Below, piece by piece: positions 22,658-32,799 of a stretch of 64,000 bases of DNA (position 1 is the stretch's first letter; each line of letters begins with the position of its first letter). The position numbers and the translations under genes are program-made. The stretch covers positions 33,320,099 through 33,384,098 of the forward strand of contig CM055109.1 in assembly GCA_029204225.1 (NCBI GenBank), read 5' to 3'. The notes below the pieces were generated by a model. It was not told the origin of the DNA and did no database searches. It worked only from the letters and a program-made list of their open reading frames with translations. This stretch comes from Diphasiastrum complanatum (taxonomy: Eukaryota; Streptophyta; Lycopodiopsida; Lycopodiales; Lycopodiaceae).

Positions 22658-23584
22658 ATGTCTTCAATGGGTTCATCCTTGTTGGAATCAAGTGAAAGAT
22701 TGACCACTTCAAATTTTTCAATTTGGAAAATGAGGATGGAGTCCATCTTGATCCTTGAAGACGTGATTTCGGAAGAATCAAGACAAGAGTACAAGCTCTT
22801 GAGGATGGACAAGCTTTCTCTCACTCATAATGATGGCAAAGCTCTCTTTGCCAAGGATAAGCACAAAGGGAGGAGCAAGAACCAACATCAACAATCCTCA
22901 AGCAAGGACAAAGTCAAATCCAAAGACAAAGATGAGGAGGAAGATGATTCCTCTAATGCTTCATCATCCAAGATCAAGAAGAAGAAGATCAAGTGCTTTT
23001 ATTGTGGCAAGAAAGGTCATTATGCCACCAATTTCTTCAAGAAGAAGAATCAACTCAAGAAAGCCAACATTATCAATGAGAAGGAAGACACTATTGCAAG
23101 TGATGGAGAGGGATCTCTTATGGTCTCTAGTTTCTCATCTACTCCTTCCAAGAAGGACGGCCTACGGTATATTGATAGTGGAGCCTCTTCACATATGTGT
23201 AGCTCCAAGGACTCTTTCTCTTCTATTGCACCTTATGATGGAGTCAAGAAATCAATATACACTTCAAATGATTTTGAATGTCCTATTGAAGGCATAGGGA
23301 ACATTCCCTTGAAGCTTGCAACCTCTAAAGTTCTCTCTCTCTCTAAAGTTCTTTATGTACCTAGGCTTACCAAGAATCTTATTAGTGTTGGCCAATTGCT
23401 TGATAATGGCCTTGATTAAAATTCAATGTTGATACTTGCACTATCAGGAAGAATGATGAGATACTTGCATTAGGATCTAGATTTGGTGGCATCTATAAAT
23501 TAGATCCAAATGAGTATGTGAATGCTTGTAATGTTGCTCTTGTGAACAAGCTCTCTATGGAGAAATTATGGCATAGGAGGTTGG
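22658..23584 (+). pseudogene. E2 gag-protease pseudogene, capsid domain deleted
   Basis: The likely start is ATG 22658 (MSSMGSSLLESSERL, matching the other Gags), not the upstream ATG at 22577. About 27 residues later the protein jumps directly to a stretch that in E1 lies after the whole capsid (UBN2) region, so about 150 residues are missing. A Lys-rich linker, zinc knuckle CFYCGKKGHYATNF (last Cys replaced by Phe) and protease motif YIDSGASSHM follow. The frame ends at a stop at 23417-23419 caused by a 1-base deletion; the next frame continues the protease C-terminus and the pre-integrase LWHRRL until E3 interrupts it at 23585. Confidence 0.85.
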
Positions 23585-24284
23585 TGTGAAGAATTGCCAA
23601 AAATTGGCAAATTTAGCTTGATCAAAAACCATGTAGAATAGTGTAAATTGTGTACACAAGTGGGTCCCACACATGTGAGGCCATGATGCCACATGGAAAA
23701 CCCATCCTAATGTAGGTTAGGTCAAGTCAAGAGAGTTGGTCATGTCTATTTGGTGGTCATCCCTACTTTATAGGACCTACACCTAAGTTTAAGGTGAAAA
23801 TTTGACCAACTAGCTACCTACCAAGCATAACTCTAGGAAATAGACTAGGGTTTCATTTTAGGTCAAGGAGAGTGAGTTAATTCCTTATTACATGCTGGAA
23901 ATCCACCTAACTTCAAGAAGGAAGTCGAATTTGCTATGTATTCCCTCTCTCCATAGTGAGAAGATAGAAAATTTTTGGAGCTCATTGGCAATCTCAAGCT
24001 AGTTCACTATGTACATTGAGTTTTTGTGATCCAAATGAAACCAAATCAATTTTTACTTGTTTCTCAGGTTGAAGGCCGTACTACAGCCTGTAGTACACAC
24101 GTGTGGGCTCGAATTTCAATGTTTATCAATGCTTTTGATTGTTAATGCTTGTTGTTTGTCAAATTACCAATCTAGATCAACTTTTTTGTGTCTAGTTTTT
24201 TGATAGATTGTTAAGCAAGCATCCAATCACTCTTGTGGATCTTTTGTAGATCCATTTATGGTCCTAAATTATAGTACTTTCACA
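23585..24284 (+). repeat. E3 5' LTR
   Basis: TGTGAAGAATTGCC...TTCACA, 700 bp, followed by TGGTATCAGAGC (24285-24296). Contains a hairpin-forming GTACTACA...TGTAGTAC block next to CACACGTGTG near 24075-24105. Confidence 0.93.
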
Positions 24285-24721
24285 TGGTATCAGAGCCAAG
24301 TACAAGAGCATAAGCCATTGATCTAATGCAAATCCATTTTTAGCAAGTTTTGGTGCTAAAAACTAGTATTGAGAGGGCAAGCTAGAATCTTGATTTTGGT
24401 GAGGAGATTTGATCCCAAACTTGGTAGGGGTCCAAATCCGTACTGTCCACATGTGTGGGCACCTCTGAACCTGCATTTAATGCATGGTATTCATTTGATC
24501 CAAAAAAATTCAATTTGTGAGCTATTGGTGTAATTTTTGGCGGAGATCCTAGGATAATCTACCAAGATCATTTGCCATTGATTAGATTTGAATTTGTTTC
24601 ATGGAATCTAATTAATCTAGGCTGAGTTCAAGTCCTATTAAGGTTAAAAACAGGTCTTGAAAGTACACCAAGAAGGAAGAAAGAGATTAAGCCATTTTTT
24701 TGTCCAAAAATAGCCAAAATT

Positions 24722-25067
24722 GGCAAGATTTGATTGTAAGTAGATTTCACATCATCTTATCTTCATTCCAACTTTGTGAGGGAGTGCTAGAACTGAGATT
24801 ATAAGTCCATTTGTTGGATTAGAAATCTAATTTGAGTGAAAAACTACAAGAGAGAGACCTTAGTGAGTTTCTAGAGACAATCAAATCCATTTCTTGGCAA
24901 GATTTGTTTGAAAGTAGTTTTCACTTCATCTTATCTTCATTCCAGCTTTGTGAGGGAGTGATAGAACTGTGATTATAAGTCCATTTGTTGGATTAGAAAT
25001 CAAATTTGAGTGAAACACTGCAAGTGTGAGACCTTTGTGAGTTTCAAGTCAATCAAATCTATTTCTT
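24722..25067 (+). repeat. Tandem duplication in the E3 leader, ~174-bp unit, two copies
   Basis: Copies 24722-24895 and 24896-25067 are nearly the same along their length, both opening GGCAAGATTTG. They sit between the primer-binding site and the gag start, in untranslated leader that carries packaging signals in retroelements generally. Confidence 0.88.
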
Positions 25068-25089
25068 GTTTGTAGAAGTCACTAGTAAG

Positions 25090-26688
25090 ATGGGATCTGC
25101 TGGAGCATACCTTCTAGAAGCTAGTGAGAGGTTGAATTCTACAAATTATGCTATTTGGAAGGTTAGAATGGAGTCACTCTTGGTGCTCCAAGACCTTTAT
25201 GAGTTCTTGATTGAAGATGAAGATGAACCTCTAGGTGCACAGGAGTTAGCTAGATACAAGAAGAGATCTAGGCTTGCACTTCATTGTGTGAAGATGAATG
25301 TGAGCAATGATTTGTTGAGAGAAGTATTAGCTTGTACTAATGCTAAAGAGGCTTGGGAGTCTTTAAAATCAATCTATGAGTCTAGCAACACTTCTAGAGT
25401 TCTTATGCTTAGAAATCAAATTTTGCAAAGCATGAGGAGAAGTGAGGAGAGTGCACAAGATTATGTACTCAGAATCAAGTCTCTAAATAGGGAGTTGGCT
25501 TCCATTGGAGAGAAGATTCATGATGAAGAGCTTGTACAAATTGTCCTTAATGGTCTAGGAGATGACTTTGCAAATTTGGTCCAAAGTTTTGCCATCCAAG
25601 ACACTTTGCCAACTATAGAAAAACTTCACAGTGTATTAGTGGCTGAAGAGTGTAGGATGCTCCATGCAAAATCTAGGATGAGTTCCTTGTCATTGCAGGA
25701 TGGTGATGAGAAAGCCAATTTCTCATTCAAGGGCAAAAAGAATACCAATGGAAAGAAGAAGCATCCAAAGGAGGCCAAAGAAGAGGATGATGCATCAAGC
25801 TCAAAGGACAAGTCAAAGCAAAAATGCTTCTTTTGTGGAAAGAAGGGGCATTATGCATCTGAATGCTACAAGAGGCTAAGAGCACAAGTGGAGGAGGACA
25901 AACAAGGAAACCTTGCAAAGGAGGAGGAGGAGGATGAAGTAGATGTATTCTTGATGGCATCTACATCCTCACCAACAAGCAATAGCAATTCAAGAGACAA
26001 TTGGTGGATCGACAGTGGGGCTAGCTCCCACATGTCTTGTGAAAAGGACTTTTTCTCAACCTTACACTCATTCAATGATGCTAAAAAGTTTGTCTTTACT
26101 GCAAATGATGAAGAGTGTAGGATAGATGGTGTTGGCACCATCTCTTTGTGTCTAGAATCCTCAAAATGCATGGATCTAGAAAATGTCCTTTATGTACCAT
26201 CAATCACCAAGAATATGCTTAGTGTTGGTCTACTCTTAGAAAGTGGTTTGGATGTCCACTTTAAGCATGGTGTTTGCTTCATCTTGAAGAATGATGTTTG
26301 CATTGCAAAGGGATTTAAACATGGAAGATTGTTTAAGTTGGAAGCTAGTGTTGCTTTTAAAAGAATGAGCTTGGCAAAGGAGGAGATCACTCAAGAGGAG
26401 ATCTTGGCAAAGTGTGATCTTGCTTGCATTGAGGAGGAGCATCAAAAGGAGGAAGATCTTGAGGATCAGCCTCAAAGCATGAGAGTTCCAAGGGAGTCCT
26501 CAATGACAATGTCCGAGTCATCAAATTGCATGCAAATTGTCCATTCAAGTGTGCATCTTGCAAGGGCGGTGAGCATTGGAGAGTCTACTATCTTTGAATA
26601 CTTTTTGGAAAGTATTAGTAGACATGAGGTGACTTGTTTCTTACCTTTAAGATTCATGGTGTTTATCACTTTTATGACAAGACAATGA
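25090..26688 (+). CDS. E3 Gag-protease protein
   Basis: The frame opens at 25066 but alignment with the other Gags places the start at ATG 25090 (MGSAGAYLLEASERL), giving about 532 residues. Gag forms the virus-like particle; the protease cleaves it. Visible in order: N-terminal NYAIWKVRMESLL block, UBN2 capsid region (about residues 50-195), Lys-rich linker, zinc knuckle CFFCGKKGHYASEC (about residues 247-260), protease active site WWIDSGASSHM (about residues 307-317) and protease C-terminal part to about residue 420. After that the protein departs from the family: the expected pre-integrase LWHKRLGHPN block is replaced by an acidic tail. The reading frame is intact, so Gag could still be made. 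Truncation relative to the ~1320-residue family norm is clear. Confidence 0.85.
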   Translation: MGSAGAYLLEASERLNSTNYAIWKVRMESLLVLQDLYEFLIEDEDEPLGAQELARYKKRSRLALHCVKMNVSNDLLREVLACTNAKEAWESLKSIYESSNTSRVLMLRNQILQSMRRSEESAQDYVLRIKSLNRELASIGEKIHDEELVQIVLNGLGDDFANLVQSFAIQDTLPTIEKLHSVLVAEECRMLHAKSRMSSLSLQDGDEKANFSFKGKKNTNGKKKHPKEAKEEDDASSSKDKSKQKCFFCGKKGHYASECYKRLRAQVEEDKQGNLAKEEEEDEVDVFLMASTSSPTSNSNSRDNWWIDSGASSHMSCEKDFFSTLHSFNDAKKFVFTANDEECRIDGVGTISLCLESSKCMDLENVLYVPSITKNMLSVGLLLESGLDVHFKHGVCFILKNDVCIAKGFKHGRLFKLEASVAFKRMSLAKEEITQEEILAKCDLACIEEEHQKEEDLEDQPQSMRVPRESSMTMSESSNCMQIVHSSVHLARAVSIGESTIFEYFLESISRHEVTCFLPLRFMVFITFMTRQ

Positions 26689-27455
26689 AATGGGATGCTT
26701 TGAAATCTACATTTGTTGTTGATAAAGCAATTTCATTGGATAACTATTTTTGTAATAGTTTGAATAGAGTCATAAAAGATAAAACATCATTTGCTTTGAA
26801 AATCTTTGTGTCCACATGCTTTGTGCATGATCATTCCAATGTAAGGACCAAAGATTATCCTATTTCAATGATAGGAATAATGGTAGTGTTTTGCTCTTCA
26901 AGTAGAGATTGTAGAATCTACTTGTTTTCAACCAAAGAATTTGTCAATGGTGGAAATGTGATCTTTCAAGAGTGGAAGATTTGTAAACTTGAAGAAGCAC
27001 CTTTGGATCAACACATTATTCAATTCATTGATGTTTTGGAGTCAAGTCAAGTGGAGGATCAAGCTCAAGACCCAAGGACTCCAAGAAGAATCTTGAGTAT
27101 CAAGATGGAGCCATCTAGGCTCAATCATATGGATCAAGCAAGACAAGTTGTCTTTGGCAACATTATTTATGCACTTAATATTTTCATTGATGTATCTTCA
27201 AGTGCACAAAATGCCTTGGAATCCATGGCTTGGCATGATGTTTAGTTTTGAAGTGTGCTACATGTATATAGACACATTTATGGAACATCTTGTAAGGGAT
27301 CCTCTAAGAGGTGGTGAAAGATCCTTCATGGACATCATTCTCTATTGGAGTCTCAAAAGTTCCTTCTTTGTAGCTGGATTTTTTAGACACTTCTAAAAGC
27401 TTTCATTGATCTATCAAGAGAGTTGTAAATAGATCAAGCTAAATTTGAGGAGGAG
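26689..27455 (+). pseudogene. E3 residual Pol scraps
   Basis: Frame 26634-27245 contains a piece (about residues 135-200) resembling the linker just before RT in intact copia Pol (PSRLNHMDQARQVVFG compares with PSRLTYVDKGKQ in E4). The frame 27148-27396 contains a short piece resembling the late RT region GIDTPMEHVVK...FEDITLFRKLIGSL. Between these, RT catalytic residues are absent, and RNase H is absent. The scraps show that E3 arose by internal deletion from a full-length copia. Confidence 0.7.
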
Positions 27456-28156
27456 TGTGAAGAATTGCCAAAAATTGGCAAATTTAGCTTGATCAAAAAC
27501 CATGTAGAATAGTGTAAATTGTGTACACAAGTGGGTCCCACACATGTGAGGCCATGATGCCACATGGGAAACCCATCCTAATGTAGGTTAGGTCAAGTCA
27601 AGAGAGTTGGTCATGTCTATTTGGTGGTCATCCCTACTTTATAGGACCTACACCTAAGTTTAAGGTGAAAATTTGACCAACTAGCTACCTACCAAGCATA
27701 ACTCTAGGAAATAGACTAGGGTTTCATTTTAGGACAAGGAGAGTGAGTTAACTTCCTTATTACATTCTAGAAATCCACCTAACTTCAAGAAGGAAGTCGA
27801 ATTTGCTATGTATTCCCTCTCTCCATAGTGAGAAGATAGAAAATTTTTGGAGCTCATTGGCAATCTCAAGCTAGTTCACTATGTACATTGAGTTTTTGTG
27901 ATCCAAATGAAACCAAATCGATTTCTACTTGTTTCTCAGGTTGAAGGCCGTACTACAGCCTGTAGTACACACGTGTGGTCTCGGATTTCAATGTTTATCA
28001 ATGCTTTTGATTGTTAATGCTTGTTGTTTGTCAAATTGCCAATCTAGATCAATTTTTTTGTGTCTAGTTTTTTGATAGATTGTTAAGCAAGCATCCAATC
28101 ACTCTTGTGGATCTTTTGTAGATCCATTTATGGTCCTAAAGTATAGTACTTTCACA
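27456..28156 (+). repeat. E3 3' LTR
   Basis: 701 bp, preceded by purine tract GAGGAGGAG and followed by the duplicated GTTGG. Differs from the 5' LTR at about a dozen positions plus one indel. Confidence 0.93.
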
Positions 28157-30769
28157 GTTGGGACATCCCAACTACAAATCCATGCTCTCTATGATCAAAG
28201 AAGCTAAAGCTATTGGCTTGCCAAAGGTACTCTCCAAGAAGATCAAGCCTTGTGAGGCTTGTGCTATTGCTAAATCTCACAAAAAGCCATTTACAAGACC
28301 TTCTATCAAAAGCAAGCATCCTTTGGAGTTAATCCACTTGGATGTGCATTTCTCATCAACTACAAGCAAGGGAGGAGCCACTTGTTTTGTTACTTTCATT
28401 GATGATTACACAAGATTCACTTGGATATATCTTCTTGCTTCTAAATCTATGGTGTTTGATCATTTCATTATTTTCAAAGCTTATGTAGAGAAGAAATTCT
28501 CATTCAAGATTAAAGCTCTTAGAAGTGATGGAGGTGGTGAATATATCTCCAATAAATTTCAATATTTTTGTGAGCTTGAAGGCATTAAAAGAGAGTTTTC
28601 TTGTGCCTACTCTCGATCTCAAAATGGAGTGGCCGAGAGAAAGAATAGATCTCTATGTGAATGTGCAAAATCTTTGAGAATTGAGGCATCTTTGCCCAAA
28701 GATTTTTGGGGAGAATCCATTAATCGTGCAAATTATCTTTGCAATAGGCTCCCACATATAGCTCTTGGAGGAAAGTCACCATATGAAATCTTATTTTTGA
28801 AGAAGCCTAAGGTTGATCACCTTAGAGTTTTTGGATGCTTATGCTTTGTCCATATTCCCTTGGAAACAAGGAAGAAGGAAGATCCTAGTGCATGCAAAGG
28901 GATCATGGTTGGATACTCATCCACCAAGAAGGCCTATAGAGTCTTTATACTCTCTACTTCTCAAGCTATTGAAAGTAGAGATGTTGTCTTTCATGAAGAT
29001 CAACACTCATCTTTTGAAGAGGCCGAGATCAAGAAATTTATGGATGCATCATCAATTATTGATTTTGAAGACAATCATGATGTGATGGGGTCGAGATTTG
29101 AAGAAGACTCTCCTCGGATTTTTTCACCAAGAAGATCCATGAGAGATAGATCTGAGCCTAAGAGGCTCTCATATGTTGACAAAGGCAAACAAGTGGATCT
29201 TGATTCCACTAATTATGTTTTTTATGTCTCTCATGAAGAGCCAAAGAATGTACAAGAGGCACTCAATACCAAGGAGTGGTATGATGCCATGAAGCAAGAG
29301 TATGATGCATTGATCACCAACAATACTTGGGAGCTTGTGGATCCTCCATCCAACAAGCATGTGATTGGTTGCAAGTGGGTATTTTGGATCAAGTTCAATC
29401 ATGATGGAACCATCAACAAGCATAAAGCAAGATTATGTGCCAAAGGATTTGCTCAAATCCATGGTCTTGATTATGAGGAGACCTTTGCACACGTTGCAAA
29501 TATGGTGACAATAAGAATTCTTATTTCTCTTGCTTGTTTTTTCAAGTGGAAGGTGTTTCAATTAGATGTATCCAATGCTTTTCTAAATAGTTATCTTGAG
29601 GAGGAGATCTATATGGAACAACCTCAAGGATTCATCAAGGATGAGTCCAAAGTGTGCTTGCTCTTCAAAAGTCTTTATGGACTCAAGCAAGCACCAAGAT
29701 CATGGTATTCAAGACTTAATTCTGTTCTTATCTCACTAGGATTTACTCTTAGTGACTATGATCCTTCCATGTATCTAAAGTTTGTTGATAGAAATATTGT
29801 CATTCTTCTAATTTATGTTGATGACATTATTCTTTGTGGAAGTTGTATCAATCTAGTTGATGAAACCAAGCTAGCACTTGGATGTGAGTTTAAAATGCAA
29901 GTTCTAGGAGAGATGCATTACATCCTAGGCCTAGAAATTGATTTTTATGAAAATCACGTCTCTATATGCCAATCTAGATATGCTCACTCTATGTTGAAAA
30001 AATTCCATATGGAAAATTCTAAGAGCATAGATACTCCAATGGAGCAAATTGTAAAAGATCCTAATAAAGGTGATGTGAGATCCTTTGAGGACATCACACT
30101 TTTTAGGAGTCTTGTAGGCTCCTTGATTTGGCTTACCATTACTAGGCCCGATCTAAGTTTTTGTGTGCACAAATTGAGTCAATTTATTTAAGATCCTAAG
30201 ATCCATCATTGGAAGATGGCCAAGAGGATTTTAAGATATGTATCTTCATCTTGTGATTATGGTCTACTCTATAAAAGTGAAGATCTATCCATTATTGGCT
30301 ACTCGGATTCGGACTTTGCAAGTGACAAGATGGATCGAAAGTCTATTAGTGCATACACTATCTTTCTTGGAGGCAATCTAATATCTTGGCTTTCCAAAAA
30401 GCAAGATACTATATCTCTCTCTTCATGTGAGGCCGAGCACAATGCACTCACTACAACTACCAAAGAAGTGCTTTGGATCAAGAGGTTATTAATGGAGCTA
30501 AAGTGCATCAAGGAGGATGATCTACCAATGATCAAGTGTGATAACATCTCGGCCGAAACTCTTGCCAATAATCCCGTATTTCATGCAAGAAGCAAGACAT
30601 AGAAGTGGCACACCATTTTGTGAGAGAAAGCTTATTGGAGGAGAAATCTATTTGGAGCATGTCAAGTCGTCCTCTTGTATTGCCGATCTACTCACCAAGC
30701 CTTTGAGCAAAAGTACTTTCATCTTGGAGTTATATCAAGATCAATGCTCAAATCTTCATAGATAATTTT
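28157..30769 (+). pseudogene. E2 Pol pseudogene (integrase, RT, RNase H)
   Basis: Continues E2 Pol after E3. The first open frame (28158-30191, 677 residues) has the pre-integrase C-x2-C (CEACAIAKSHK), integrase core with first Asp in LIHLDVHF, second in LRSDGGGEY and Glu in GVAERKNRS, then RT with YGLKQAPRSWY and catalytic YVDD (LLIYVDDIIL). It stops at 30189-30191 where E5 has a sense codon. The next frame (30216-30602) carries RNase H (YSDSDFASDK, SSCEAEHNAL, KCDNIS) and ends at a 1-base deletion. The rest follows in a third frame (to about 30765) with ADLLTKPLS, after which a short stretch present in E5 is missing. Other oddities: an LNSY where relatives have LNGY near the RT active region and AHVANM instead of APVAKM. 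Confidence 0.9.
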
Positions 30770-30778
30770 TTAGGAGAG

Positions 30779-31514
30779 TGTGAAGAATTGAAAAAGATTA
30801 TCTATGTTAGATATAGGGGTCTTATGTTTCTTACATCAAGCATCTAGGTGTAGGATGTTGATAGGAATAAATTTGGCATAGATGGCAAATTATGCATTCC
30901 TCTTGTAATGCCACTATTGAGCCAAAATAGAGTAAGAGGCTAAACACGTGCCAATTAGAGTGTAGACAAGTGTAAAGCTTTTGTTTGATGAATTCCAAGA
31001 GGTCCAATAGGATTTAGAGGTGGAACCTTGTGAGGTCCAATAGGAAATTGAGGTGTGCTTGAATATAGTCCAATAGAATTAAGAGGTGCATGGATCAATG
31101 GTCCAATAGGATCAAGAGGTGACAAAGTATGGTCCAATCATAGTTAAGCATAGTGGTAGCTTGTGGATCTACTAGTATCATTGTACTCCTCATTTTGGAT
31201 CTAATTGATTTGGTGATTTTATGGATTTTGTGAGTTATTGGATTTCTAGCTTTCTCTCTCTACATGAGAGCTCATGATGCTTTTTCTCTCTCTACCTGAG
31301 GAGAGCAGCTTGTTTTTACTTAGATTATTTTTTGAATACTTCCCACACGTGTGGGTGAGAGTCGGAAGTGATTGAATGCATGTAGTAGTGTGTTTTTGCC
31401 ATAGATTCAAAGATAGATCTTGAATCTCAATCTAGTCTTGATCTTGGTGCATCTACACACCTTAGGAGATCACAAGTACATGTAGTGGACAGTCCACACA
31501 TGTGAAATTCAACA
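30779..31514 (+). repeat. E2 3' LTR
   Basis: 736 bp, TGTGAAG...CAACA, preceded by the purine-containing TTTTTTAGGAGAG. Pairs with 21164-21900. Confidence 0.93.
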
Positions 31515-31880
31515 AAAGCAAAGAGGAATTTTATGGGAAAGGAAAAGAAGGAAACAAAAATTGGATTACGAGGGCAACAATAATGGAATTTTTTTTAATA
31601 TATATGTTTTGGAAGGAGATTACCAAACTTTGTGTTAGATAATGATTGGTAATGCATTAGCAGGTTTGTTGCAGTTGTGCAGTGTTTTGCGGTTTTGTGG
31701 TGTTGCGAGCCGATTCGGACGTACAATGTGAGGGGGTTGAAGTGATAGCATTATTATGGTCATTAAAGATAGCATGAAAAGAAAAGTTGGGCCGTTGGGT
31801 GCTAGTATAAGTAGTAATTAAGAACCGAGGTGGTATACATGTCCCATTTAGCAATGACGTTGGTTAGTGGTTAGACAAGG
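31515..31880. other. Short unique spacer, nothing recognised
   Basis: A T-rich and purine-rich spacer between the E2 LTR and repeat R1c. A 65-residue minus-strand frame here resembles nothing I know. Confidence 0.4.
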
Positions 31881-32799
31881 TAGAACTCATTAAAAGGACA
31901 ACTTTCAAACAGTAATATTATCAGTTGTCGTTTGCATCGATCTCAAGGAGACCTTCAATAGCAAATGCATTGAAATTGTAGTGTATTATATGTTCTTTCT
32001 GAAATGTTTATGTAGAAATTTGTATGCAATACAGTGATACAGATTTTGCAATTGATGCAATTAGTTATAGACCCTATTTTTAACCGTGTTCCCATTTGTC
32101 AAAACATGTGAACTTCTAGGCATTCACACTCCATAATTTTCTTAAGTCCTGAATTTTATTATGGGTTGGAACTAAAACATATAGCTTACCATGAAAAGTG
32201 TCTTCATTTAATAAGCAAAAAAGAAAATTGAACCAAATTAATGAAACTAATTTTTCATACGATTTGATGTTTACAAGCGTAATTATCATATATTTATTAT
32301 AGGTTTGAACATGAAAGTTAGCATATTATAAAACCTTTAACCATGCATGATGTATTCACATATCAGTTGATGATCCTACAATTCATGCAATATCAATCAC
32401 ACTTTATCTATGCATAAAAAATAAGCTAGCACCACAAGTACTAACCTTATACTAAATCTTCAGATCGTATCATGCAATGCACATCACACAATAATCAATC
32501 ATAGCAAATGGCTTGGATGTACTTGGAGATTCTTGCTTCATGGTTGAGCTCTTTAATATTTGTTGCTTAAATTGATCTATTGTCACACATGTTCTTAAGT
32601 GTCTACCTTTCACTCATGACTTGGTTTGCATTTGCCTCTTGCCAAGTGAAGGCTTGGGTGATGAGATATCATGACATGGGGCTAGTCTTGCCTTTGTAAA
32701 TATGACATTACTTGAGTGCATATTCATGACTCAAGATTACAAATTTCATTATTTGTTTGTAAGGATAATTTCTATAGATTTTGTTATCCATGATGGTGC
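31881..32799 (+). repeat. Dispersed repeat R1, copy c
   Basis: Matches R1 copy b from 18451 on, then jumps across a segment present in copies a and b, and rejoins the copy a sequence at about 32706-32790 (compare 9755-9850). It passes directly into a gypsy LTR fragment. Confidence 0.75.

Larger units (their letters stand above)
23585..28156 (+). mobile_element. Non-autonomous copia element E3, nested in E2
   Basis: LTRs of 700 bp (23585-24284) and 701 bp (27456-28156), flanked by the 5-base duplication GTTGG (23580-23584 and 28157-28161). PBS at 24285-24296 and polypurine tract at about 27445-27455 are present. The internal region encodes Gag and protease only; integrase, RT and nearly all of RNase H are missing, leaving scraps of the linker and of late RT. 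LTR divergence is about 1.6% by eye. It must have been mobilised by enzymes supplied by another copia element, or lost its Pol after insertion. Confidence 0.92.
21164..31514 (+). mobile_element. Copia retrotransposon E2 (defective, split by E3)
   Basis: Plus-strand Ty1/copia element with 737/736-bp LTRs, PBS, gag-protease remnant and Pol. Removing the nested E3 and its duplicated GTTGG leaves about 5.8 kb. The LTRs differ at roughly 3% of positions by eye. The 5-base flanks (AAATA left, AAAGC right) do not match, so either the target-site duplication has mutated or the ends come from recombination. Defects: loss of the capsid domain in gag, a frameshift near 23415, the E3 insertion, a stop at 30189-30191, a 1-base deletion near 30597 and a short deletion near the Pol C-terminus. 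E5 is a close relative. Confidence 0.9.

Noticed and set aside
25626-26669. Several minus-strand ORFs opposite the E3 Gag-protease gene
   Set aside because: They are shadows of the real plus-strand frame; no independent signals.
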